The notes beneath the pieces are model-generated. The model worked only from the letters and a program-made list of their open reading frames with translations. It had not been told where the DNA came from and ran no database searches. Shown here piece by piece: positions 1-6,536 of a stretch of 29,659 nucleotides of DNA. The stretch's first letter is position 1, and each line of letters starts with the position of its first letter. A program made the translations under genes and the position numbers. This stretch comes from Lachnospiraceae bacterium (GTDB lineage: Bacteria > Bacillota > Clostridia > Lachnospirales > Lachnospiraceae): positions 1 through 29,659 of the forward strand of contig CAAFJI010000347.1 of NCBI GenBank assembly GCA_900763175.1, read 5' to 3'.

Positions 1-58
1 AGCAGATTGCAGAAAGCTTTTTTCAGACACGTTCTAACCTGTGGCGGGAGAATTTGTA
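1..58. repeat. MITE end joined to a repeat tail (remnant)
   Basis: Bases 1-34 resemble one terminal arm of the 160-bp palindromic element at 6325-6484 (shared TTGCAGAAAGC and CAGACACGTTC against CAAACACGCTC) and end at a TA dinucleotide (35-36). The next bases, about 36-55, resemble the 3' tail of the structured repeat (compare GGCGGGAGAAT with GGCGGAGAAT). The same order, MITE end then repeat tail, occurs at 6484-6516. The rest of the element lies outside the window. Confidence 0.55.
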
Positions 59-82
59 ATGTTATGGAGTTTTCAGTAAGGA

Positions 83-1357
83 TTATTTCCCAAGAGAATA
101 CAAATCCTCATAAAATTCCGGATAAGAAATATTGACGCAGTCACCGCCCTTTATGGAGAGTGGCCCGTCACAAAGCAGTCCGGCAACGGCGAAGGACATG
201 GCAATCCGGTGATCCAGGCGGGAATCTATCACTGCGCCGTGAAGAGGCTTTCCGCCATGGATGATCATGCCATCCTCAGTTGGAGTAATATCCACTCCCA
301 TAAGGGAAAGATTCTCAGCCATAACTGCAATACGGTCGGATTCCTTTACCTTCAGCTCCTGTGCATCCCGGATCACGGTAGTACCCTGGGCAAACGCTGC
401 CATAACTGCGATCATAGGGATTTCGTCGATTAAGGTTGGAATGATTTCGCCCCCTACGGTTGTGCCATGCAGAGTACTGGAACGAACCAGAAGGTCAGCA
501 GTAGGCTCTCCCTCTGTACATACATTCAATGCGGTAATATCCGCCCCCATGGCTTTGCAGACCCGGAGAAGTCCGTCTCTGGTAGGATTGATGCCTACGT
601 TTTTCAAAAGGATCTCGCTTCCTGGCATCAGAAGTCCTGCTGCAATAAAGTAAGCTGCAGAGGAGATGTCTCCCGGAACGGTAATTTCCCGTGCATAGAG
701 CTCTGGCTCTGGCTGGATGGAAGCTGTAGTTCCCTGGGAGGTCACCTTCGCACCAAAGTAATTCAGCATAAGCTCCGTGTGATTTCGGGAAAGGACAGGC
801 TCTGTAACGCTGGTGATGCTGTCGCTGTACATTCCTGCAAGAAGAACACAGGATTTTACCTGGGCAGAGGCTACAGGAGAATCATAGTGGATTCCCTTTA
901 GAGGGTGTCCTGCAATGCGAAGAGGAACGCAGTTATTTCCCCGGATACTTGTAATGTCTGCTCCCATGGAAAGAAGGGGAGTCATGATGCGCTTCATAGG
1001 GCGGCTCTGGATAGAGGCATCGCCGGTAAGCTCCGAGACGAAATCCTGTCCTGCAAGGATGCCGGAAATCAGTCTGGTAGTAGTGCCGCTGTTTCCCACA
1101 TCCAGAATGCCGGTGGGAGCAGAAAGCCCGTGAAGCCCCTTTCCATGTACCAGGATTTCTCCCTGGCTGTTTTCGATTTCAATTCCCATTTTGCGGAAAC
1201 AGGAGATGGTAGACAGACAGTCTGCACCTTCCAGAAAATGGGTGATACGGGTGGTTCCCCTTGCAAGAGAGCCGAACATGACTGCACGGTGAGAAATGGA
1301 TTTATCACCTGGAACAGTAAGCTCTCCGTGAAGGCTGGTGAGTTTTTTTATTTCCAT
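83..1357 (-). CDS. aroA: 3-phosphoshikimate 1-carboxyvinyltransferase (EPSP synthase)
   Basis: This cytoplasmic enzyme transfers the enolpyruvyl group of PEP to shikimate-3-phosphate, the sixth step of the shikimate pathway to chorismate. The protein has 424 residues, normal for the family. It carries PGDKSISHR at residues 16-24 (substrate-binding Lys and Ser), DVGNSGTTTR near 86-95, an SRPMKR segment, and VKESDRI in the C-terminal half. The GNSGTT form of the central motif is more like Gram-positive enzymes than the GNAGT form of enterobacteria. The gene begins 11 bp after tyrA ends and probably shares its transcript. Its weak Shine-Dalgarno (TAGGAATC) suggests coupling to tyrA. The assignment is secure. 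Confidence 0.97.
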   Translation of the reverse strand: MEIKKLTSLHGELTVPGDKSISHRAVMFGSLARGTTRITHFLEGADCLSTISCFRKMGIEIENSQGEILVHGKGLHGLSAPTGILDVGNSGTTTRLISGILAGQDFVSELTGDASIQSRPMKRIMTPLLSMGADITSIRGNNCVPLRIAGHPLKGIHYDSPVASAQVKSCVLLAGMYSDSITSVTEPVLSRNHTELMLNYFGAKVTSQGTTASIQPEPELYAREITVPGDISSAAYFIAAGLLMPGSEILLKNVGINPTRDGLLRVCKAMGADITALNVCTEGEPTADLLVRSSTLHGTTVGGEIIPTLIDEIPMIAVMAAFAQGTTVIRDAQELKVKESDRIAVMAENLSLMGVDITPTEDGMIIHGGKPLHGAVIDSRLDHRIAMSFAVAGLLCDGPLSIKGGDCVNISYPEFYEDLYSLGK

Positions 1358-1368
1358 AATTATGATTC

Positions 1369-2478
1369 CTATCGTTCGTATACAATGTAGTTGCGTTTCT
1401 TAAGAAGGGCAATGCCACGCTCCATGGCATCCTGCTCGTAAAATTCAATTTTCAGAACACCCTGTTCAAATTCACGGTTGTGGATAATGCCAATGTTTTT
1501 GATACTGATCTTATCCAGAGCAAGGATGGTAGCAATGGTGGCAATTCCGCCGGCTTCATCTGCAATGTCAAGATAGAGCACATAAGCCTTGCGTATAGGA
1601 CCGTTGTCTACCACATCAATGGAATCCCGGTAATCTCTGGAGCTTGCAAACATCTGGTAGATCGCATCTGCCTCTCTGGCATCTGCTGCACAGTTATCGA
1701 CGGAACAGCGGATCTGGATCAGCATACGGATGTAATCGTCCAGCACGTTGGAAATGTTCTCATGGTTCTCCATGCAGATCTGCTGCCACATAACAGGAGA
1801 AGAAGAGGCAATCCTCGTGATGTCACGGAAACCGCCGGCTGCGATGGTTTTCATATATTCCGCATCATTATCCAGTGTCTTTACAAGATTCACAAGGGCA
1901 GAAGCAATGATGTGAGGCAGGTGGCTCACTCCTGCTGTGATGAAGTCATGCTCTTCGGCGGTGAGTACCATAGGAATAGCGCCAAGAGAACTGACCAGCT
2001 CTGTAAAATCAGTAAGATACTCAAGGGGTACGTCGCCTCCCGGAGTAAGGATATAGTAGGCATTTTCCAGGATCCGTTCATTAGAATGGTCAAAACCGGT
2101 TTTCTCAGAACCGGCCATAGGGTGACCGCCGATGAAGCAGTCTGTCATATTAAGCTCCTCCACCCTTTCGTGGATGATGCCCTTTACGCTTCCCACATCT
2201 GTGATGATGCAACCGGGCTGGCGGATTTCTTTAAGATAAGCCAGGCACTCCAGATTGATCTCCACTGGTGCACACAAAAAAACGTAATCACAGGTGCCAA
2301 ATCGTGGATCCTTCATTTCTTCACATACGCCATCTATAATGCCGCTGCTGAGTGCAGAGGCAAGCGCTTCCCTGCTGCGGTTATAGGCCAGAACGTGGTA
2401 ATCCGGATGATACTTCCGGATAGCTTTGGCGATGGAACCACCAATTAGACCAAGACCGATAAAACCGATAGTTTTCAT
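1369..2478 (-). CDS. tyrA: Prephenate dehydrogenase with C-terminal ACT domain
   Basis: This enzyme oxidatively decarboxylates prephenate to 4-hydroxyphenylpyruvate in tyrosine biosynthesis. It has 369 residues. An N-terminal Rossmann motif (GFIGLGLIGGS, residues 5-15) binds NAD(P), followed by the prephenate dehydrogenase signature GGHPMAGSEKTGF. The last 70 residues or so look like an ACT domain (about 300-369), the usual site of tyrosine feedback control in Firmicute TyrA proteins; that regulatory role is inferred. It is the first gene of a tyrA-aroA operon with a strong promoter at 2612-2640 and a roughly 130-nt structured leader. No chorismate mutase domain is visible. Confidence 0.96.
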   Translation of the reverse strand: MKTIGFIGLGLIGGSIAKAIRKYHPDYHVLAYNRSREALASALSSGIIDGVCEEMKDPRFGTCDYVFLCAPVEINLECLAYLKEIRQPGCIITDVGSVKGIIHERVEELNMTDCFIGGHPMAGSEKTGFDHSNERILENAYYILTPGGDVPLEYLTDFTELVSSLGAIPMVLTAEEHDFITAGVSHLPHIIASALVNLVKTLDNDAEYMKTIAAGGFRDITRIASSSPVMWQQICMENHENISNVLDDYIRMLIQIRCSVDNCAADAREADAIYQMFASSRDYRDSIDVVDNGPIRKAYVLYLDIADEAGGIATIATILALDKISIKNIGIIHNREFEQGVLKIEFYEQDAMERGIALLKKRNYIVYER

Positions 2479-2510
2479 TTGTAGTGTATTTCCTTTCCTT
2501 AATTGAAATG

Positions 2511-2597
2511 AAATGTCTGCTCATGCAGGCATTTCTATGAAAGTCAGTTACTCTGCCCCTGCGGTGCTCGCACAGCTGCTGTCCAGTACTTTCATAG
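2511..2597 (-). promoter_or_regulatory. Structured 5' leader of tyrA-aroA
   Basis: Read on the minus strand, the untranslated leader starts with CTATGAAAGT (2597-2588). This pairs perfectly over 10 bp with ACTTTCATAG (2544-2535) and encloses about 43 nt that hold a smaller CTGTG/CGCAG hairpin. Directly adjacent is a second 10-bp hairpin (2534-2525 with 2520-2511; loop of 4 nt, one G-U pair). No T-box sequence and no U-run terminator is visible, so the mechanism is unknown. It could be a leader RNA or an inserted palindromic repeat. Confidence 0.5.
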
Positions 2598-2611
2598 TAA
2601 AGTCTTAAAAC

Positions 2612-2640
2612 ATTGTACGAGATTCTGCGCAAATTGTCAA
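2612..2640 (-). promoter_or_regulatory. Sigma-A promoter of tyrA-aroA
   Basis: On the minus strand a perfect TTGACA (2640-2635) is separated by 17 bp from TACAAT (2617-2612). The predicted start is near 2605, giving a leader of about 127 nt before the tyrA ATG at 2478. Confidence 0.8.
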
Positions 2641-2707
2641 TTCCCACGAAAATGACAAAATAATATTAACTTTTTTGAAAAAAGACCGTCAAAATCCCAG
2701 AAAATAC

Positions 2708-2736
2708 TTGAAATTCTTTTGAATATTTAGTAAAAT
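2708..2736 (+). promoter_or_regulatory. Sigma-A promoter of the EF-G-2-like gene
   Basis: TTGAAA (2708-2713), a 17-bp spacer and TAAAAT (2731-2736) lie 35 bp before the start codon at 2771. The ribosome binding site is GGGAGG just upstream of the ATG. The surrounding DNA is very AT-rich, so other -10 choices exist. Confidence 0.6.
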
Positions 2737-2770
2737 ATGAACATATCAGACAAACAGGGAGGTATTACAT

Positions 2771-4861
2771 ATGGACGTTTTTAGAACTGACCGAATCAGA
2801 AATGTAGTCCTATTAGGTCACGGTGGGGCTGGAAAGACAACTCTGGCAGAAGCAATGGCATATCTGGCAGGTTTGACCAACCGTTTGGGCCGAGTAGAAG
2901 ATGGCAACACTGTCAGTGATTATGATAAAGAAGAGATCAGACGACATTTTTCCATCACAACATCTGTGATTCCGGTTCCGTGGCAGAAAAATAAGGTAAA
3001 CATTCTGGACACTCCCGGATATTTTGACTTCGTAGGAGAAGTTGAGGAAGCTGTCAGTGCTGCAGACGCAGCAATCATCGTAGTATCAGGTAAGGCTGGC
3101 GTACAGGTCGGCACCCAGAAGGCATGGAATCTGTGTGAGAAGTATAAGCTTCCCCGTATGATCTTTGTTACCGATATGGACGTAGACGATGTCAGCTATC
3201 GTAAGGTAGTGGAACAGCTTACCGAGCTTTACGGCAAGAAGATCGCACCTCTTCATTTCCCAATCCGTGAAGATGGTAAATTCACAGGTTACGTAAATGT
3301 TGTAAAGCAGGCCGGAAGAAAATATATTGACAAGGGCAAGAAAGAAGAGTGTGAGATTCCTTCTTATCTGGATGAGTACCTTGAGAAATATCATGACATC
3401 CTGATGGAGTCCGTAGCAGAGACAAGCGAAGAATTTATGGATCGTTACTTTGAAGGTGACGAGTTCTCTGTGACAGAGGTTTCCGCAGCACTTGCTACCA
3501 ATGTTCAGGACGGAAGTATCGTTCCGGTATGCATGGGCTCACCTGTGAATCTTCGCGGCGTATCCAACCTTCTGGATGACATCTGTGGTTATTTCCCGAG
3601 CCCGGACAAACGTTCCTGCAACGGTATTTCCCAGAAGACAAATGAAATCTTTGAAGCAAATTATGACTTTGCAAAGGCAAAATCCGCATACGTATGGAAA
3701 TCCATCGTTGACCCGTTCCTTGGCAAGTATTCCCTGATCAAGGTTTGCTCCGGTGTTATCAAATCCGATGATACTCTTCTCAATGTTGAGAAGGGCGTGG
3801 AAGAGCGCCTGAATAAATTGTATGTTCTTCAGGGCTCCAAGCCGATCGAGGTTTCGGAGCTTCATGCAGGTGATATCGGTGCCATCGCCAAGCTTGTAAG
3901 TGTACAGACTGGTGACAGTCTTGCAGGCAAGGCAAATCCGGTTCTTTATCCGAAGGCAATCCTTTCCACACCTTATACCTACAAGAGATTTAAGGCTGTG
4001 AACAAGGGAGACGAGGATAAGATTTCCCAGGCTCTTTCCAAGATCATGAGCGAGGACAGAACTGTTCGTGTTGAGAACGACGGTGCCAACCGCCAGAGCC
4101 TTATCTATGGTATGGGTGACCAACACCTTGACGTTATTGTAAGCATGCTGAAGGAGCGTTATAAAGTAGATGTAGAGCTTTCCAAACCGAAGGTTCCATT
4201 CCGTGAAACCATCCGCAAGAACTCTGACGTAGAAGGCAAGCATAAGAAACAGTCTGGTGGACATGGACAGTATGGTCATGTTAAGATGCGTTTCGAGCCA
4301 TCCGGTGATCTGGAGACTCCATACGTATTTGAGCAGGTTGTAGTAGGTGGTGCAGTTCCGAAGAACTACTTCCCGGCAGTTGAGAAGGGACTTCAGGAAT
4401 GCGTTCTGAAGGGACCTCTTGCAGCATATCCTGTAGTTGGCGTAAAGGCTACTCTCTACGATGGCTCCTACCATCCGGTAGACTCCTCTGAGATGGCATT
4501 TAAGATGGCAACGATCCTGGCATTCAAGAAGGGCTTCATGGAAGCTTCTCCTGTACTGTTAGAGCCGATCGTTTCCATGAAGGTTACTGTTCCGGACAAA
4601 TACACAGGTGACGTTATGGGTGATCTGAATAAGCGCCGTGGCCGTGTCCTTGGAATGAATCCGGATCACAACGGAAATACTATCATCGAGGCAGACGTTC
4701 CGATGCTTGAGATTTACGGATATTCTACAGACCTTCGTTCCATGACTGGTGGAAGCGGAGACTTCTCCTTCCAGTTCGCACGTTATGAGCAGGCTCCTGG
4801 AGATATCCAGCAAAAAGAAATCGAAGCTCGTGCAAGTAAGGTAGACAAAGCAGACGAATAA
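2771..4861 (+). CDS. EF-G-2-like translation GTPase (EF-G paralogue)
   Basis: This 696-residue protein has the EF-G domain order: GTPase domain with P-loop GHGGAGKTT (16-24) and DTPGY (80-84), then domains II/III, domain IV with QSGGHGQYGHV near 494-504, and domain V ending in YSTDLRSMTGGSG. Canonical EF-G has DTPGH and NKMD. Here the catalytic His is Tyr (Tyr84) and the guanine-specificity motif reads TDMD (134-137). A Tyr at the first place is known in EF-G-2 proteins such as that of Thermus thermophilus. The protein is therefore a paralogue, not the main FusA, which normally sits in the str operon with rpsL/rpsG; those genes are absent here. It stands alone between its own promoter and terminator. 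Its exact role on the ribosome is unknown. Confidence 0.88.
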   Translation: MDVFRTDRIRNVVLLGHGGAGKTTLAEAMAYLAGLTNRLGRVEDGNTVSDYDKEEIRRHFSITTSVIPVPWQKNKVNILDTPGYFDFVGEVEEAVSAADAAIIVVSGKAGVQVGTQKAWNLCEKYKLPRMIFVTDMDVDDVSYRKVVEQLTELYGKKIAPLHFPIREDGKFTGYVNVVKQAGRKYIDKGKKEECEIPSYLDEYLEKYHDILMESVAETSEEFMDRYFEGDEFSVTEVSAALATNVQDGSIVPVCMGSPVNLRGVSNLLDDICGYFPSPDKRSCNGISQKTNEIFEANYDFAKAKSAYVWKSIVDPFLGKYSLIKVCSGVIKSDDTLLNVEKGVEERLNKLYVLQGSKPIEVSELHAGDIGAIAKLVSVQTGDSLAGKANPVLYPKAILSTPYTYKRFKAVNKGDEDKISQALSKIMSEDRTVRVENDGANRQSLIYGMGDQHLDVIVSMLKERYKVDVELSKPKVPFRETIRKNSDVEGKHKKQSGGHGQYGHVKMRFEPSGDLETPYVFEQVVVGGAVPKNYFPAVEKGLQECVLKGPLAAYPVVGVKATLYDGSYHPVDSSEMAFKMATILAFKKGFMEASPVLLEPIVSMKVTVPDKYTGDVMGDLNKRRGRVLGMNPDHNGNTIIEADVPMLEIYGYSTDLRSMTGGSGDFSFQFARYEQAPGDIQQKEIEARASKVDKADE

Positions 4862-4872
4862 GTAGTATAATC

Positions 4873-4914
4873 AAGGCGGAGATTTCTCGGAAGATGGAGT
4901 TCTCCGCCTTTTAT
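4873..4914 (+). terminator. Intrinsic terminator after the EF-G-2-like gene
   Basis: The arms AAGGCGGAGA (4873-4882) and TCTCCGCCTT (4901-4910) are perfectly complementary and are followed by TTAT. This is a strong stem with a short U tract, 11 bp after the stop codon. Confidence 0.85.
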
Positions 4915-4920
4915 CTGGAA

Positions 4921-5032
4921 ACAGGGGACTTCGCCGGAGTACCCTGTTGCAGACCAAGCCCTGACAGGCAGAAGCACACTGCGGCAAAATACTGGCAGAT
5001 GTCGCAAAGGCCCCTGCCGCAGGTGAAGAATC
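4921..5032 (+). repeat. Structured intergenic repeat, copy 1 (diverged)
   Basis: This is the most diverged copy of the family. P1 pairs ACAGGG (4921-4926) with CCCTGT (4942-4947), extended by ACTTC (4928-4932) with GGAGT (4936-4940). P2 is GCC (4958-4960) with GGC (4967-4969). P3 pairs CTGCGGCA (4979-4986) with TGCCGCAG (5015-5022) perfectly over 8 bp. The tail GAATCC follows. It lies between the EF-G-2-like terminator and the fibronectin-III gene start, so it could sit in that gene's leader. No separate promoter was recognised. Confidence 0.6.
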
Positions 5033-5066
5033 CATGAGTGAAGCGATAAGGAAAAGGAGAGGTATC

Positions 5067-6143
5067 ATGAACAGAAAGACTATCAAGAAGATCATGCTGT
5101 TTTTACTTGCTTTCATGCTTGTATTTCCTGTATATTCATTTGGAAAAGCAGAAGCAGTTCAGGCAGCAGCACTGAAGGCACCTAAGCTTTCCAAAGTGAC
5201 ACAGGTAAAAAAGAGCGTGAAGGTTACCTGGAAGAAGAGCAAGGGAGCTGCAGGCTATTACGTATATCGCAAGACGGGAAATGGTTCCTGGAAAAAGATT
5301 AAGAGAGTAAAAGGCGCCTCCAAAACCTCTTATACAGATAAAAAGGTAAAGAGCGGAACCACCTATTACTACACCGTAAAGGCCTATAAGGGAAAGAAAG
5401 TAAGCTCTTACAACAAAAAAGGCCTGAAAATCGTTTACAAGGTTTCTGAAACAACATCAACACCTACCGTTACACCAACACCGGATCCATCAGACAATAC
5501 CCCAGCTGCCGGTTCCAGCATTGAGAACACCGCTTCTGAATATTCCATCGAGACGGATATAACCCTTTCCGGTACCGGTACCGGTTACCATGCAAAGCTG
5601 GTTGCCTGCACTGCTACTTCAGCTGTAAGCTTTGGTATCCAGTATGACAAGTATGCCAGAGCTCCCTATACAGGGAAAGCCTGGTTTATGATCGAGAATG
5701 TGGCTAACAATGGTGCCGGCGGACAGAACTACATCTGGGTTCAGCAGGCAGCAACAAATAAAACCTACCATGTAATGCTGACAGTGAAGAAGGATGGAAC
5801 CTGCAGCTGTTACATTAATGGCAAGCTTGCCAAGTCTGTGAAGAATCCCAGCCTTGCAAAGACAACGGTATATCTTCGTGTAGAGGGATCTGCAAGATTA
5901 AACAAGGATTCCGTAAATGCAGTTTTTAGCAACATCAAGCTGAAGGCAGACGGCAAATACGACGCAGATAAGGTATGGGGAACCCATGATTTTACTACAA
6001 ACAAAGGAATCAGATCCGATGCCTCTGTTTATGCAGCTTCAAAGAAGGTTACCATCAAAGGGAAAGTCAGTGGCCTGGCAAGCGGTCAGGACTGGGACAG
6101 CGCATATGAGCAGGTGTCTGGAATTATCCAGTTTGTAAACTAA
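5067..6143 (+). CDS. Secreted protein with a fibronectin type III domain
   Basis: This is a predicted exported protein of 358 residues. The ATG at 5067 is chosen because AGGAGAGG lies just upstream and a signal peptide starts there: basic MNRKTIKK, a hydrophobic core at about 9-24, and a likely cleavage site near AVQAA (residues 30-34). Residues 37-125 resemble a fibronectin III domain (VTWKKSKGAAGYYVYRK, then TTYYYTVKAYKG), rich in lysine. A Thr/Pro linker (about 127-152) leads to a C-terminal beta-rich region (about 155-358) that I cannot assign; a lectin or LamG-like fold is possible. No LPXTG sorting motif, SLH domain or catalytic motif is visible. A surface or extracellular binding role is inferred only from this layout. 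Confidence 0.8.
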   Translation: MNRKTIKKIMLFLLAFMLVFPVYSFGKAEAVQAAALKAPKLSKVTQVKKSVKVTWKKSKGAAGYYVYRKTGNGSWKKIKRVKGASKTSYTDKKVKSGTTYYYTVKAYKGKKVSSYNKKGLKIVYKVSETTSTPTVTPTPDPSDNTPAAGSSIENTASEYSIETDITLSGTGTGYHAKLVACTATSAVSFGIQYDKYARAPYTGKAWFMIENVANNGAGGQNYIWVQQAATNKTYHVMLTVKKDGTCSCYINGKLAKSVKNPSLAKTTVYLRVEGSARLNKDSVNAVFSNIKLKADGKYDADKVWGTHDFTTNKGIRSDASVYAASKKVTIKGKVSGLASGQDWDSAYEQVSGIIQFVN

Positions 6144-6183
6144 GAGAAATAGAACTTGCTTCTGAGCAGGGAAAACATAAAAT

Positions 6184-6234
6184 AAAAACAGCATTCAGGC
6201 AAATTAAATTTCCTTATGCCTGAATGCTGTTTTT
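6184..6234 (+). terminator. Intrinsic terminator after the FN3 gene
   Basis: An 18-bp perfect stem is formed by 6184-6201 (AAAAACAGCATTCAGGCA) and 6217-6234 (TGCCTGAATGCTGTTTTT) with a 15-nt loop. The A-rich left arm and U-rich right arm make it potentially bidirectional. Confidence 0.9.
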
Positions 6235-6237
6235 ATG

Positions 6238-6516
6238 TAATGGGAAATTCCGTTGGAATTCCCTATTACACAAAAAGCCCTATCGGGCTGGATCACACTG
6301 CGGCAAAGAGAAATTATGTCGCTAGAGCGTGTTTGGAAAATGCTTTCTGCAAGATGTGCGTCACAGTTTGTGGGAAATTTGTCCCGGATGAGGGCGTCGT
6401 AGCGGGCTACGACAACCGAATTCGGGACAAATTTCCCGCAAAGTGGGGCGTGCAGATTGCAGGAATGATTTTTCAAACACGCTCTAGAGCGACCCAACCC
6501 AGGTGGAGAATCCTGC
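6238..6516 (+). repeat. Structured intergenic repeat, copy 2, interrupted by a MITE
   Basis: P1 is a long hairpin from 6238 to 6268 with loop GTT (GGAAATTCC side against GGAATTCCC side). P2 is AGCCC (6276-6280) with GGGCT (6285-6289). The P3 5' arm CTGCGGC begins at 6298. P4 would be TCGCT/AGCGA but its loop is split at a TA by the 160-bp element 6325-6484. The tail 6487-6516 contains CCAACCCAGG and GAGAATCCTGC; GGAT (6290-6293) can pair with ATCC (6510-6513). P3 complementarity is poor in this copy. It lies between convergent genes. Confidence 0.75.
6325..6484. mobile_element. 160-bp palindromic MITE with TA duplication
   Basis: The termini GAGCGTGTTTG (6325-6335) and CAAACACGCTC (6474-6484) are perfect 11-bp inverted repeats. 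The outer 28 bp of the two arms match at 24 positions. Complementarity extends through GGGAAATTTGTCCCG (6372-6386) against its complement at 6423-6437 to a centre GTCGTAGC (6396-6403) with GCTACGAC (6406-6413). A TA dinucleotide flanks each end (6323-6324 and 6485-6486), as expected for a target duplication of the IS630/mariner type. It has no coding capacity and would need a transposase in trans. The transposase family is inferred only from the TA flanks. Confidence 0.8.
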
Positions 6517-6530
6517 AAGCAGGATTCTCC
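6505..6530 (-). terminator. 12-bp hairpin at the 3' end of the ABC-F gene
   Basis: GGAGAATCCTGC (6505-6516) and GCAGGATTCTCC (6519-6530) form a perfect 12-bp stem with a 2-nt DNA loop, six bases after the minus-strand stop codon. The left arm is the tail of the repeat. There is no U tract in the minus direction, so it may be an RNA 3'-end hairpin rather than a classic terminator. Confidence 0.45.
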
Positions 6531-6536
6531 ATTATC

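Noticed and set aside
1480..2448. 322-codon plus-strand open frame antisense to tyrA
   Set aside because: tyrA is complete with motifs and a promoter on the other strand; no ribosome binding site supports the antisense frame.
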